DNA of 64,000 nucleotides from an uncultured Bacilli bacterium (GCA_934141535.1 CAKPCH010000006.1:1-64000); one strand, 5' to 3'. Shown: positions 25,764 to 36,017, numbered from the stretch's first letter. Notes: generated by a model not told the origin, from the letters alone. Numbers and translations are program-made.

Positions 25764-28265
25764 CTACTTTATATTTTCTAATTTATAAATAATATTAGCT
25801 ATTCTTTTATTAAAATGTTTTAAATATAAATTTTTAAATGTAGGAGCTTTTAAATATTTATTATTTTTATAATTTGGAAAATTTAAATTAATTTTATTTA
25901 TTACTAAATCTACACCCTTACAAAATTCTTGTTTATCTTTAAAATGCGCTAAACGTTTAACAAATGTAGCAAACAAATATCTAACACAAGAATATTCTAA
26001 TTCATCTTTATATAATTCATATAATTTATTATCTTTATACCATTTTATTATTCCATCAAAATTTGAAACATAATCATATAATCTCTTATCTACTGTATGT
26101 GTTATAGCGCCCTCTCTTTGAACATAATTTATTAAATAATCATCTATTGTTCCTATTGAATTAATAGATGGATATAATCTATAAATAAATTCAACATCCT
26201 CAAACCATACTTTATCTTTAAAATTTATATCATCTTTAAATAATCTTTTATTATATAATTTATTCCAAACAGCAGGATATAAATACGTCATAGCTTTTTT
26301 TACTTCATCTTTAGATTTAATATCTTTTTCTAAATTGGTTAAAGTAGGAACTATTTTCTTATCATATATATAATTAGTATTACAAACTACCATATCAAAA
26401 TCTTCTTCTATAGCTTTATTATATAATTTTTCATACATATCATAATTAACATAATCATCACTATCTAAGAATGCTATATAATCTCCTGTTGCCTTAGTAA
26501 GTCCATAATTTCTAGCTGAAGATAAACCACCATTTTCTTTTTTATATGCTTTAATATTTTTATATTTTTTAGCATACCTATCTATTATATCTTGACTAGA
26601 ATCTTTAGTACCATCATTTACAACTATTATTTCTATATCACTTAATGTTTGATTAACTAAACTATCTAAACATTTATCTATATATTTTTCTACATTATAA
26701 ACTGGTACAATAACACTAATTTTAGGATTCTTTGATTTTTTTAACATTTTAACCTCTTTAACTTTCTCTTTATTTACTACATATTTTAATTTATCATGTC
26801 TAACAAAATGAAGTAAGTATCCACTTATAAATGAAAGTGGTATTGTTACTATTAACTCATCTAATACATGTCCACTAAAATAAGATATACCTAAACATAC
26901 ATATATTGATATAACAAGCATAGTAGTTTTTAATCTTAATCTATTTTTAGATAACATATATAAACCTGAATAAGTAGCAATTATTATATAAGGGCCAAAT
27001 AAAAGTATTATACCTACTATTCCTATAGTATAATAATGAACAGTAAAATCACTTTCTATATATATTTGTGAATTTCTATATCTAGAATATCCTTCACCAA
27101 AATATTTATCAAATTTATTATTATTTAATGAATATATTTTCTTTGTCATAAGACTTTCTAATTTACGATTGCCTCCTCTTTCACTATATGGAAGCTTCAT
27201 AACATCTATCCAAAAGTCAATATCTTTAGTATATGGATATAATTCATAAATATATGTTTTAGGTATTGAATAATAATCAAAGTACTTCTCTATAAATTCT
27301 TTTTTCTCTTCTTTAGTTTCTAATTTATATAAAGTTTCATTAATTACATCTTTATCTTTCATACCATTTTCTATTTTTTCATAGTCTGTATGAGTATATC
27401 TTAATATTAAAGGCGAATTGAGTGTTATAAGTATTAAAAGTGAAAAACTAATTATATACATAAATACTTTTTTAAATGTTATTTCTACTTTATTCTTATC
27501 TATAATAGCAAAGAATATCCAAGCAATAAACATAACAACACCAACTATAGCCCATCCATAAACTGCTACTCTAGTACCTATCATGATCATTGAAAGACAT
27601 AAAGTAAGTGAAGATATATATGCTTTTTTACAAGAAAATCTTACAGCATAATATATATTTATAGGAAGTATTAATATAGCAAGAGCACTTATCTGATTAG
27701 CCATATAAAAATATCCTTTGCTTGCTAACTGTTCAAAAGTATAATTATCATTTAAAAACCAATCAAATATATTACCAGATATAAACTTAGGTTCACCATA
27801 TGAAACAAGTGATATTTTAAATATATTTGTTATAATTATTTCAAGTGAAAATATTAAAGATAATGTAATTATACTCTTCTTAAATGTTTCTTCTGTTATT
27901 TTTGCCTTATATACTATATATATTAACATAAGAGGTAATAAAAGTCTTATGTAATAAAATGCTTCTGTTATAAATGAAAAAGTCATATTTTCATTTATAT
28001 TAATATTAAATTTTAGTGCATTTATCACATGTAGTATTAAGTATAAGAAAAGTGCTACTAAATAACCTACTATATACCAATGCTTCTTATCTTCCCTAGT
28101 TTTTATTAATGATATAGCAAAGAATATAAATATAAATACTATTCTTATTATTGTAGAAGGAGAAAACTTAAAAATATTTGTTACTGCTTCACTATATAAT
28201 AAATAAAAATCTAAAAATGGTTGTATTATTAAAAATATAAAAAGTGCTTTATCTATTTTTTTCAT
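25764..28265 (-). CDS. O-antigen ligase/polymerase-like membrane protein fused to GT2 glycosyltransferase
   Basis: An 833-aa two-part protein. Residues 1-490 hold about twelve membrane helices and a large loop before the last ones (around residues 300-400), the layout of Wzy polymerases and O-antigen ligases. From about residue 510 a cytoplasmic GT2 domain follows: KISVIVPVYNVEKYIDKCL, IVVNDGTKDSSQ and AFLDSDDYV, with a C-terminal extension like its neighbours at 29439-30392. Placing a polymerase/ligase and a transferase on one chain is unusual. ATG with GGAGAT upstream. Confidence 0.85.
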   Translation of the reverse strand: MKKIDKALFIFLIIQPFLDFYLLYSEAVTNIFKFSPSTIIRIVFIFIFFAISLIKTREDKKHWYIVGYLVALFLYLILHVINALKFNININENMTFSFITEAFYYIRLLLPLMLIYIVYKAKITEETFKKSIITLSLIFSLEIIITNIFKISLVSYGEPKFISGNIFDWFLNDNYTFEQLASKGYFYMANQISALAILILPINIYYAVRFSCKKAYISSLTLCLSMIMIGTRVAVYGWAIVGVVMFIAWIFFAIIDKNKVEITFKKVFMYIISFSLLILITLNSPLILRYTHTDYEKIENGMKDKDVINETLYKLETKEEKKEFIEKYFDYYSIPKTYIYELYPYTKDIDFWIDVMKLPYSERGGNRKLESLMTKKIYSLNNNKFDKYFGEGYSRYRNSQIYIESDFTVHYYTIGIVGIILLFGPYIIIATYSGLYMLSKNRLRLKTTMLVISIYVCLGISYFSGHVLDELIVTIPLSFISGYLLHFVRHDKLKYVVNKEKVKEVKMLKKSKNPKISVIVPVYNVEKYIDKCLDSLVNQTLSDIEIIVVNDGTKDSSQDIIDRYAKKYKNIKAYKKENGGLSSARNYGLTKATGDYIAFLDSDDYVNYDMYEKLYNKAIEEDFDMVVCNTNYIYDKKIVPTLTNLEKDIKSKDEVKKAMTYLYPAVWNKLYNKRLFKDDINFKDKVWFEDVEFIYRLYPSINSIGTIDDYLINYVQREGAITHTVDKRLYDYVSNFDGIIKWYKDNKLYELYKDELEYSCVRYLFATFVKRLAHFKDKQEFCKGVDLVINKINLNFPNYKNNKYLKAPTFKNLYLKHFNKRIANIIYKLENIK

Positions 28266-28273
28266 GTTATCTC

Positions 28274-29434
28274 CTATCTAAACAATTCATATAATTGTTC
28301 TAATATTTTTTCATTTTCTTTATTATAATCATAATTTAAAAGATTATCTGTATATTTAGTTATAAGAGCTTTATTTGTAATAATATTCTTTAATCCTTTA
28401 TAAAGCCCATCTATACTATTATCAACTATAAGTCCATTATAATCATTTTTTATAAGTTCACTTGTAGCAGAATTAGCAGTAGCTAATACAGGTACTTTAA
28501 GTGTCATAGCCTCTACTATTACAAGTCCAAAAGGCTCGTAAACTGATGACAATATAAACATATCTGAATTATTTATATACTGATAAGGATTATCTGTATA
28601 TCCCATTAACTTAAAACAAAACTCTAAATTATTATCTAATATTTTTTTAAGTAATATATCCTTCATAGGACCATCACCATATATTTTAAACTCTACATTA
28701 TTAAGTAACTTTTCTTTATTAAGCATACTAACAGCATCTATTAATCTATCATATCCCTTCATAGAATGAAGTCTACCTACTGATATAAATTTAAGCTTTT
28801 TATCATCTTGTTTATTTTTTGTACTTGCTAATGTCTTAATTTTTTCAACATCTACAAAATTATTAATTACACATGTAATATTTTCTAAATGATATATGTC
28901 ATTAAAATCATCCATTACACCTTTTGATACTGCTACTATTTTATTGAATTTAGAAAGTACATTTCTAAATAACTTGTCATACTTTGCATTACAATTAGCA
29001 ATACTATAATTGTAGTGTAGCCAATGTATTTTATTTTTACAATCGCCAAATTCAACAAAAAGTGCTGTAAAACCATCTTTAAATGCTATTTCTGTATCAT
29101 AATATTTCTTTAATATTTTTCTTCTTTCTTTTTTAATTCTATATTTAATTAAACCAGTTTTCATAGATAACACTAATCTTATTTTTCTAAATATTAAAGA
29201 AATATTTTTACTTTTTAAAACTTCACCAATTGTATAATCAACAGCACTAAAATATTTAGTACCATATATAACATTAACACTCTTAGGTAAATTATTAAGT
29301 CTTGTTCCATTATTATGTAAAACAAGTACATCTACATTTAATTTACTATAATCAAGTCTATTTAATATATCTTCAAGAAGAATGGAAACTCCTCCCATTC
29401 TTCTTTCATCTACTACAAATAAAATATTTTTCAA
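28274..29434 (-). CDS. GT4 family glycosyltransferase
   Basis: A 386-aa GT-B enzyme. Near the N-terminus is RRMGGVSILLEDIL; the C-terminal domain has FISVGRLHSMKGYDRLI and the donor-binding EPFGLVIVEAMTLKVPVLAT (the EX7E motif). It would add a sugar to the lipid-linked repeat unit on the cytoplasmic side. The start is TTG; no ATG or GTG in frame fits, and AAGGAG is upstream. It overlaps no gene but follows the GT2 at 29439 by four bases. Confidence 0.9.
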   Translation of the reverse strand: MKNILFVVDERRMGGVSILLEDILNRLDYSKLNVDVLVLHNNGTRLNNLPKSVNVIYGTKYFSAVDYTIGEVLKSKNISLIFRKIRLVLSMKTGLIKYRIKKERRKILKKYYDTEIAFKDGFTALFVEFGDCKNKIHWLHYNYSIANCNAKYDKLFRNVLSKFNKIVAVSKGVMDDFNDIYHLENITCVINNFVDVEKIKTLASTKNKQDDKKLKFISVGRLHSMKGYDRLIDAVSMLNKEKLLNNVEFKIYGDGPMKDILLKKILDNNLEFCFKLMGYTDNPYQYINNSDMFILSSVYEPFGLVIVEAMTLKVPVLATANSATSELIKNDYNGLIVDNSIDGLYKGLKNIITNKALITKYTDNLLNYDYNKENEKILEQLYELFR

Positions 29435-29438
29435 GTTA

Positions 29439-30392
29439 TCATGACTCCTTTAAAATATATTTTAATAATTTATAACGTTTTTTATAAAATAATTTACATA
29501 CTATTTTATATTTTAAATCACTATTTTTAAAGTATTTATTTTTATACCAATTAGGAAAATTGATAGTAATTATATTAATAATTTTATCTAGTTGATCATA
29601 TTTTTTAAACTTAAAGAATCTAAGAGATGCAGCATGTAATAAATGTACTATATATAAATTCTCTATTTCTTCTTTATATAAATCATATTTATTATTTTTT
29701 ATAAATTCATATTTTAACGTATCAAGTGAATCAAATATATCTTCTAGTGAACTCTTATATTCTGTTTGATTCATAATTGAACCTTTTCTAATCATATAGT
29801 AATATAAATAATCATTTATATAGTCTATTCTTTTAGCATACATTCCAAGTGATGGAATAATAGCTATATCTTCATAATAATGATGTTCTAAAAATCTTAG
29901 ATTATTATCAATTAATAAATCTTTTTTTATTAATTGCCAGCACGCACCACAGCAATTTAATATATAAGTTTTATGGATATTATCACTTATTATATTAAAT
30001 GTTTTCATTTCTTTAAATGTATCATTTTCTACTCTATAAAAGTTACAAACTACTATATCACTATTTTTTTGTTTAACTACATCAACTAATTTTTCTACCA
30101 TAAACGTATCTACATAGTCATCACTATCAACAAACATGACATAGTCACCATTTGATTTATCAATACCATAATTACGAGCTGATGCAAGTCCACCGTTTTC
30201 TTTTATATAACTTTTTATAATAGATGGATACTTCTTTTTATATTTATCTATAATTTTTTGACTAGAATCTTTTGTACCATCATTTACAATTATTAATTCA
30301 ATATCTTTATATGTTTGATTAATTAAACTATCTAAACATTTTTTTAAATACTCTTCTACATTATAAACGGGTACTATTATACTTACCTTCAT
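29439..30392 (-). CDS. GT2 family glycosyltransferase
   Basis: A 317-aa GT-A enzyme starting KVSIIVPVYNVEEYLKKCL, with LIIVNDGTKDSS, GGLASARNYG and the metal-binding VDSDDYVDTF. The C-terminal 100 residues are basic and probably membrane associated. Its catalytic half is very similar to the GT2 part of the 25764-28265 fusion and to 32976-33977, so the three probably arose by duplication. GGAGGA precedes the ATG. Confidence 0.92.
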   Translation of the reverse strand: MKVSIIVPVYNVEEYLKKCLDSLINQTYKDIELIIVNDGTKDSSQKIIDKYKKKYPSIIKSYIKENGGLASARNYGIDKSNGDYVMFVDSDDYVDTFMVEKLVDVVKQKNSDIVVCNFYRVENDTFKEMKTFNIISDNIHKTYILNCCGACWQLIKKDLLIDNNLRFLEHHYYEDIAIIPSLGMYAKRIDYINDYLYYYMIRKGSIMNQTEYKSSLEDIFDSLDTLKYEFIKNNKYDLYKEEIENLYIVHLLHAASLRFFKFKKYDQLDKIINIITINFPNWYKNKYFKNSDLKYKIVCKLFYKKRYKLLKYILKES

Positions 30393-30402
30393 AAATCCTC
30401 CA

Positions 30403-31851
30403 TCATTTTTTTAATCTAAAAGTAACTAAAAACTTATCAATTAAAAAGTATTCTACATCGTCATGCATAATAAATAATATTCCTAAATAAACGAGTGCTC
30501 CAACTAGTACTTGAACTAAATTAGTAATAATACCAGGTCCCATAATAATTCCAATAAATAAGACACTTAAAAGCATTACAGTACCTACTATTAAATATCT
30601 AAATATTTTTTTAACTACTCCATCAAAATTAAAACTTTTTCTAACAAAGAAATATTGCATTAATAGTATTACAAGTTCAGTAAATGATGAAGCAATGCTT
30701 GCTCCGTATGCTCCAAATTTTCTTATTAGTAAAGCATTTAAAATAAGATTAACAAAACATCCACTAGTTACTGAAATTGTATATTTTTTTGATTCATCAT
30801 TAGGTATTAAATATTGTACTCCAAATACATTAGATAATGATGTAAATATTATTGTAGGAGCAAGACAACATATAATGTATGCTACTTTAGAAAATTCTTT
30901 TGGCAAAAACCATGGAATAAAGAAAGGTGCTACAGCACTAAATCCTATAGCAATCGGTATTGATAAGAATAAGGCTATTTTAAACGTATTATTAGTTATA
31001 GCTTTTACTGCTTCACTATCCTTTTCACTTCTTTTTCTTACTATATTAGGTAACATAACAGTACCTATTGTAGTAACTATAAACAAAAACATATTAACTA
31101 GTTTATGAGCTTGAGTATAAAAACCTACTTCACTTATATTCTCATACAAAAGTCCTATCATAGTTTGATCAAATACACTATAAATACTAGAAGATATTTG
31201 AGGTATAAAAAGAATAAAATTTTCTTTAAAATGTGGAATTATATCTTTAAATTTTGGAATTTTAAAATCAATTATTTTTCTAATACCTATCCATATCATA
31301 AGTGAACCTATAGTATTCATAATTATTATAAATACTATATATAAATATAAATCTGATTCATTATGTATTAAAAGTAATATTCCAGCTACTAAAAGTATTT
31401 TAATAATAAATCCTCTTAATGTAGTTTTCTTAAAATTCTCTAAGCCTACATAAAACCAAGTTATTTCAAACATAGATGATATAAGTAATCCACCTTGTAA
31501 TAAAAAAGCAACATGGTATTTAAAATCAAATGTTAAGAAAACTATATAATATATTATTAATGAAATTAATGTACATAAAAATTGTAGAGAAAAAATTTCA
31601 GAGAACTTCTTTGATAATTTTTCTCTATCATTTGATACTTTTGCTATTTCTTTACTACCATATAAACTTATACCCATTGTTCCAAATAGTATAAACCAAT
31701 AAACTATAGAATAAGTATAATTATATTTACCTAAGTTATCAGCACCCAACGTACGTGAAAGATAAGGTGCTGTTATAATTGGAGTTATAAATGTTAAAAT
31801 TTGGTAAGCTACATTATATATATAATTAGTTGCTACTCTACTTTTTTTCAT
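30403..31851 (-). CDS. Wzx-type polysaccharide flippase (MATE/MOP superfamily)
   Basis: A 482-aa protein with about fourteen hydrophobic helices. The first region, YQILTFITPIITAPYLSRTLG then GKYNYTYSIV, is the hallmark of the Wzx/RfbX oligosaccharide flippase family. It would move the undecaprenyl-linked repeat unit to the outer face for polymerisation by the ligase/polymerase fusion next door. It overlaps the preceding GT4 gene by four bases (ATGA). Confidence 0.93.
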   Translation of the reverse strand: MKKSRVATNYIYNVAYQILTFITPIITAPYLSRTLGADNLGKYNYTYSIVYWFILFGTMGISLYGSKEIAKVSNDREKLSKKFSEIFSLQFLCTLISLIIYYIVFLTFDFKYHVAFLLQGGLLISSMFEITWFYVGLENFKKTTLRGFIIKILLVAGILLLIHNESDLYLYIVFIIIMNTIGSLMIWIGIRKIIDFKIPKFKDIIPHFKENFILFIPQISSSIYSVFDQTMIGLLYENISEVGFYTQAHKLVNMFLFIVTTIGTVMLPNIVRKRSEKDSEAVKAITNNTFKIALFLSIPIAIGFSAVAPFFIPWFLPKEFSKVAYIICCLAPTIIFTSLSNVFGVQYLIPNDESKKYTISVTSGCFVNLILNALLIRKFGAYGASIASSFTELVILLMQYFFVRKSFNFDGVVKKIFRYLIVGTVMLLSVLFIGIIMGPGIITNLVQVLVGALVYLGILFIMHDDVEYFLIDKFLVTFRLKK

Positions 31852-32972
31852 AATTCACCCTCTATTACTTGATATAATTTATTAATTGATTCTTCATTAT
31901 ATTTTTTAGGATTAAATTTATTTTTAATTTTAAAACCTTTATCTAAAAATAATTTCATTCCATAATATATTGCTTCATCATTATTATCAACAACAATTCC
32001 ATATTTATCCTTAATTATTTCATTAGCATCCGATACATTTGTTGTAATAATAGGTACATTTAATGTCATAGCCTCTCCAAAAGTTGTTGGAAATCCTTCA
32101 AAATCGCTACTCATAACAAATGCATTAGCTGTTCTTATATAAGGAAATGGATTAGCCTTTTTACCATAAAATATAACATTCTCTTTTAATCCCTTTTTAT
32201 CTACCATATCTTGATATAACTTATGATCAGCACCATCACCAATCATTATAACTTTAAAATTATACCCATCTTTCTTTAATTTATCACAAGCACATATTAT
32301 TCTACTTAATCTCTTATCATATTCAGTATGTCTACTTACGTTAATAAATGTTATACAATTCTTATCATACATGTCATCCACTTTAACTTCACTACTTTTT
32401 AAAATCTTATTATAATCTATATAATTATGACTTAAAACTATTTTTTCTTTATCCATAGGATAAAGAGTTAAATATGCATCAATTGCACTCTTAGAAATAA
32501 ATATATTCTTTTTAAATTTTCTAAACTTACAACGTTTTAAAAATATATCAACTTTCTTTTCAACACTCATATTACCTTTAACTTGATTACTATTAGAAAT
32601 AAATTTAATAATATTAGTATGCATATAAGCAGCATTATTAGTTGAAGCTAAGAGTGCTACTTTAGCACTCACTTTATAACCAGTACCATAACAAACAGAA
32701 AAATCAAATTTTCTATAATATTTTAGTTTTATATACATTATTTTAAACATATTAATTGCTTTTCTAAGTAAAGCAAACTTTATTCTTGATAATTTGTAAT
32801 CTTCAACATGTACTTCATTTTTTACATTATTTAGTAAATCTCCTTTTTTATCTTGTAATAAAATAGTTACATCATATTTTGTATAATCTAAATTATTAAC
32901 CAAATTTACTAAGCAACTCTCAACTCCACCAATACTTAAATCATATGTTGTAAATAATATTTTCTTTTTCAT
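31848..32972 (-). CDS. GT4 family glycosyltransferase
   Basis: A 374-aa GT-B enzyme. The N-terminal SIGGVESCLVNLVNNLD, the mid-protein FINVSRHTEYDKRLSRI, and the C-terminal SSDFEGFPTTFGEAMTLNVP (EX7E motif) place it in the GT4 family, close to capsule GTs. It lies in the operon between a GT2 and the flippase. GAGAGGT precedes the ATG. Confidence 0.9.
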   Translation of the reverse strand: MKKKILFTTYDLSIGGVESCLVNLVNNLDYTKYDVTILLQDKKGDLLNNVKNEVHVEDYKLSRIKFALLRKAINMFKIMYIKLKYYRKFDFSVCYGTGYKVSAKVALLASTNNAAYMHTNIIKFISNSNQVKGNMSVEKKVDIFLKRCKFRKFKKNIFISKSAIDAYLTLYPMDKEKIVLSHNYIDYNKILKSSEVKVDDMYDKNCITFINVSRHTEYDKRLSRIICACDKLKKDGYNFKVIMIGDGADHKLYQDMVDKKGLKENVIFYGKKANPFPYIRTANAFVMSSDFEGFPTTFGEAMTLNVPIITTNVSDANEIIKDKYGIVVDNNDEAIYYGMKLFLDKGFKIKNKFNPKKYNEESINKLYQVIEGEL

Positions 32973-32975
32973 ATA

Positions 32976-33977
32976 TTACCTCTCTAGTTTTAATATTCTA
33001 TAAAAAAGTATTTTTTTAAATTTCTTATTTAATAATAAACTAAAATATATTCTGTTTTTTAAAGTTAAATTAGGATAATATTTTAATATATATTTTTTAT
33101 ATGGAATAAGTAAATCTAATAAATCTAAATATTCTTTAGAATATTTCTTTTTTGTTTCAATAGAAGCTGTTTGATTTAAAAATAATAATACATTCCTATA
33201 TTGAAAGAACAATCTTGCATAAATAACTTTATTATATTTAGGCTCTATTTGTTTTAAAACACTTTCTAAAACTATTTTATGATCTTCAAATACTTTTTCT
33301 TTAGTATCTGTCATACTATTACCTGGTCTATCAACCAAATAATAAGATAAAGCATCTTCTAAATACATTACTCTATTTGCATTTTCAAGTGCTAATAAAT
33401 AAAGTAAATAATCAGTAAAACTAACTTTTTTAGGAAACTTTATATTTTTACATCTTTTAGTTTTATATAATTTTGAATGTGGACTTGGTTGTAGAAAATA
33501 AAACTCATTAGTTATACTATAAGTTCTATTTGGTATACAATTACACCCATCAAACTTAGATTTATCATAAACCTCTTCACTATTATCATTATAAACTAAA
33601 TACTTAGATCCAACTACTATATCTAAATCATGATTAATAGCTTTTTTATATAATAATTCAACTGCATCTTTTCTTAACCAATCATCTGGATCACATATCA
33701 AAAAATAAGGAGTAGTTATATTTTTTATAGCATACTCTAATACTGATCCATATCCGCCATTTTCTTTTTCAATACATTTAACTCTAGAATCATGTGAACT
33801 ATACTCTTTTATAATACTTACACTATTATCTGGACTACCATCACTTATAGCCCATATTTCTATTTCTTTAAATGTTTGATTAATTAAACTATCTAAACAC
33901 TTTCTTAAATATTTTTCTACATTATAAATTGGAACTATTATACTAACTTTTGCTTCTTCTTTATTATTGCTTTTCAT
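32976..33977 (-). CDS. GT2 family glycosyltransferase
   Basis: A 333-aa GT-A enzyme: VSIIVPIYNVEKYLRKCLDS, AISDGSPDNS, GGYGSVLEYAI and the DxD-like ICDPDDWLR. ATG 33977 is chosen because AAAGGAAAA is nine bases upstream; the frame is open further but that lies within tagO, which this gene overlaps by 14 bases. As the second gene of the operon it is a candidate for adding the second sugar. Confidence 0.9.
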   Translation of the reverse strand: MKSNNKEEAKVSIIVPIYNVEKYLRKCLDSLINQTFKEIEIWAISDGSPDNSVSIIKEYSSHDSRVKCIEKENGGYGSVLEYAIKNITTPYFLICDPDDWLRKDAVELLYKKAINHDLDIVVGSKYLVYNDNSEEVYDKSKFDGCNCIPNRTYSITNEFYFLQPSPHSKLYKTKRCKNIKFPKKVSFTDYLLYLLALENANRVMYLEDALSYYLVDRPGNSMTDTKEKVFEDHKIVLESVLKQIEPKYNKVIYARLFFQYRNVLLFLNQTASIETKKKYSKEYLDLLDLLIPYKKYILKYYPNLTLKNRIYFSLLLNKKFKKILFYRILKLER

Positions 33978-35019
33978 TTGTTTTTCCTTTCTTTTTATGA
34001 TCAAATAATATATCAGTTTTAAATACAAAAGTCATAAGTGCTACCATTAAAACTCCATATATAATATAACCTATTTCTCTATCTACCAAAAGCCATATAA
34101 TTGAAGCAGTACTAAATAAAATTGTTATTAAATATATAATTAATACAGCAGTTTTAACACTACAATTTCTTCTTAGTAATTGATGATGAAAATGACTTTT
34201 ATCAGGTGTACCAATACTTTCTCCTTTAAGTTTTCTTCTTATTATCGCACATAACGTATCAAGTATAGGCACTATTAATATAAATAACGGAATAATTATT
34301 GAAGATGTTATAATTGTCTTAAATCCTAAGAGAGTTATTACTGCAATCATAAACCCTAAAAACATAGATCCAGAATCACCCATAAATATTTTAGCAGGAT
34401 TAAAATTATGTACTAAAAATCCTAAAGTTGAACCAAACATTACAAAAGTTAAAACTACTGATAATCCTACTCTTCCTTGAGCATAAGCTATTATGCCTAT
34501 TGTAAGAAAGAAAATAGAACTAATTCCTCCTGCAAGTCCATCTAATCCATCTATTAAGTTTACACAATTTATACATCCTAATATAAATATAATAGTTATA
34601 GGATAAGCAAATAATTTAAAATCTAAATATAATCCAAAGAATGTAATATCTTTAAGTAAAATATTTCCATAAAAAACTACAATAACGGCTGCTATAACTT
34701 GTCCAATTAACTTAGGCAATGGTTTTAATGGATTAATATCATCTATCATTCCAGTTATAAGTAATACAAAACTTCCTATAAGAATTGAATTCATTGTTGG
34801 TGTTTGTTCACCAAATATCATATAACCTAATAAAAATCCAGAATATATTCCAAGACCACCAAGTCTTGGCATTGGAACCTTATGTACTTTTCTTTCATTA
34901 GGCATATCCATTGCATTAACATGAAGTGCTATTTTTTTAACAAAAGGTATTATTGATACAACAAATATAAATGATATAAAACTCATTAATAATATTGTTG
35001 TAAGATTTGTTGTTTCCAT
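33964..35019 (-). CDS. tagO: Undecaprenyl-phosphate GlcNAc-1-phosphate transferase (TagO/WecA family)
   Basis: A 351-aa integral membrane enzyme that starts lipid-linked glycan synthesis by moving a HexNAc-1-phosphate to undecaprenyl phosphate. Family motifs are MPRLGGLGIY, TGMIDDINPL (the DD pair), NLIDGLDGLAGG, FMGDSGSMFLG and the His motif DKSHFHHQLLRR. About eleven membrane helices. ATG 35019 follows GGAGG; an upstream TTG overlaps that site. It is the first gene of the polysaccharide operon. Confidence 0.94.
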   Translation of the reverse strand: METTNLTTILLMSFISFIFVVSIIPFVKKIALHVNAMDMPNERKVHKVPMPRLGGLGIYSGFLLGYMIFGEQTPTMNSILIGSFVLLITGMIDDINPLKPLPKLIGQVIAAVIVVFYGNILLKDITFFGLYLDFKLFAYPITIIFILGCINCVNLIDGLDGLAGGISSIFFLTIGIIAYAQGRVGLSVVLTFVMFGSTLGFLVHNFNPAKIFMGDSGSMFLGFMIAVITLLGFKTIITSSIIIPLFILIVPILDTLCAIIRRKLKGESIGTPDKSHFHHQLLRRNCSVKTAVLIIYLITILFSTASIIWLLVDREIGYIIYGVLMVALMTFVFKTDILFDHKKKGKTNEKQ

Positions 35020-35072
35020 CTTTTTTTCCTCCAAACAGATATAAAATAAAATATCTTATATCACTACAAATA

Positions 35073-35100
35073 ATTATATCACAATTATACACTTTTACAA
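35073..35100 (-). promoter_or_regulatory. Promoter of the polysaccharide operon
   Basis: On the minus strand: TTGTAA (35095-35100), a 16-base spacer, TATAAT (35073-35078). A second TATAAT-like hexamer overlaps the spacer (35084-35089), so the exact start is uncertain. Confidence 0.5.
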
Positions 35101-35151
35101 AGAATTCGACTTTATTTTTAATATTTAGTTTATTTTTTTTTGTAAATAAGT

Positions 35152-35157
35152 TATAAT
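35152..35157 (+). promoter_or_regulatory. Probable -10 box of the 206-aa gene
   Basis: TATAAT at 35152-35157, 15 bases before the ATG; no good -35 is seen upstream in the T-rich sequence. Confidence 0.4.
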
Positions 35158-35172
35158 AATCTTGGTGATGAT

Positions 35173-35793
35173 ATGAAAAAGATAGATTTAAGTGATATAA
35201 AAGAAAATGATTTAGACAAAACTTCTTCATTTACTGATTTAATGTCAAAAAGAGAAAAAAAGTATAGAGCTAAGCAAATAGATGAAACATTAAATAGTGA
35301 TGATATTGAAGACATGGTAAATGAAAAAAAGAAAAGTACAAAAGATTTATCTAAAGAACTTGAAGAAGCAAAAAACATATATAATAAAGAATATAACATA
35401 AAAAAAGAAGAAAATACTAAAGCAGAAAACGAAGATAAAGAAGATAATTTGGGTAAAACTCAAATACTAGAATTAACTAGACAAATGAAATTTAATTTTG
35501 AAGAAAATAAACAAGAGAATAATAAAAATAAGAAAAAAGGAATTTCTATTTTAAATGTTATTGGTGAAGTTAATCTATTTTGTATTGCATACTATATCTA
35601 TTTATTAGGATTTACTAATTACCAAGATGATAGAAATAATTATATGATTAATGGTGGTATAATTATATTGTTAGTCTTATTATTTGGACTATCTGTTGTA
35701 ACAAATAAAAAAGTAAGTAAATTCTTTAACATATTAAATATACTTACATTATTAGCTTTCTTAGGATTTAATGCATATACTACATTTTGTTAA
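35173..35793 (+). CDS. Membrane protein with long charged N-terminal region, unknown
   Basis: One of only three plus-strand genes. The 206-aa product has a highly charged N-terminal two thirds (K, E, D, N rich, residues 1-118), probably disordered and coiled-coil, then three membrane helices (about residues 120-140, 150-170 and 178-200). The family is not recognised. GGTGATGAT precedes the ATG, as in several neighbours. It is divergent from the polysaccharide operon and convergent with rpe, with a good terminator after it. Confidence 0.75.
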   Translation: MKKIDLSDIKENDLDKTSSFTDLMSKREKKYRAKQIDETLNSDDIEDMVNEKKKSTKDLSKELEEAKNIYNKEYNIKKEENTKAENEDKEDNLGKTQILELTRQMKFNFEENKQENNKNKKKGISILNVIGEVNLFCIAYYIYLLGFTNYQDDRNNYMINGGIIILLVLLFGLSVVTNKKVSKFFNILNILTLLAFLGFNAYTTFC

Positions 35794-35796
35794 TAA

Positions 35797-35821
35797 AAAA
35801 AAGACAATCGTCTTTTTTTTT
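35797..35821 (+). terminator. Terminator of the 206-aa gene
   Basis: AAAAAGAC-AATC-GTCTTTTT with a following run of T, seven bases after the stop. Confidence 0.85.
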
Positions 35822-35880
35822 GCAGAAAACCTGCTATATATAAACACCTTACCTAAGGTGAGGTGTAACAAATAACACCA
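35822..35880. other. Cluster of hairpins between convergent genes
   Basis: Plus-strand reading: GCAG-AAAAC-CTGC (35822-35834), then a 10-bp stem ACACCUUACC-UAA-GGUGAGGUGU (35844-35866, one G-U). The second arm can alternatively pair GGUGU with ACACC (35875-35879). No T-run follows, so these are not ordinary terminators. Confidence 0.55.
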
Positions 35881-35963
35881 TTTTCATTTTTTAATATTTA
35901 TTATTTTTTAAATTTTATTCACATTACATAATAATATATTCTTAAAATTTAAATTTGTGAATC

Positions 35964-36003
35964 AAAAAAGCAAGTAATTTTTTAAAATATTACTTGCTTT
36001 TTA
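35964..36003 (-). terminator. Terminator of the rlmN-rpe operon
   Basis: AAAAAGCAAGTAAT and ATTACTTGCTTTTT form a 14-bp stem with T on both sides; it may act in both directions. Confidence 0.85.
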
Positions 36004-36017
36004 ATAACCATTTTAAA

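Noticed and set aside
34937..35399. Two minus-strand frames around the polysaccharide operon promoter and the 206-aa gene
   Set aside because: They overlap tagO, its promoter or the 206-aa gene and have no ribosome site or recognisable domain.
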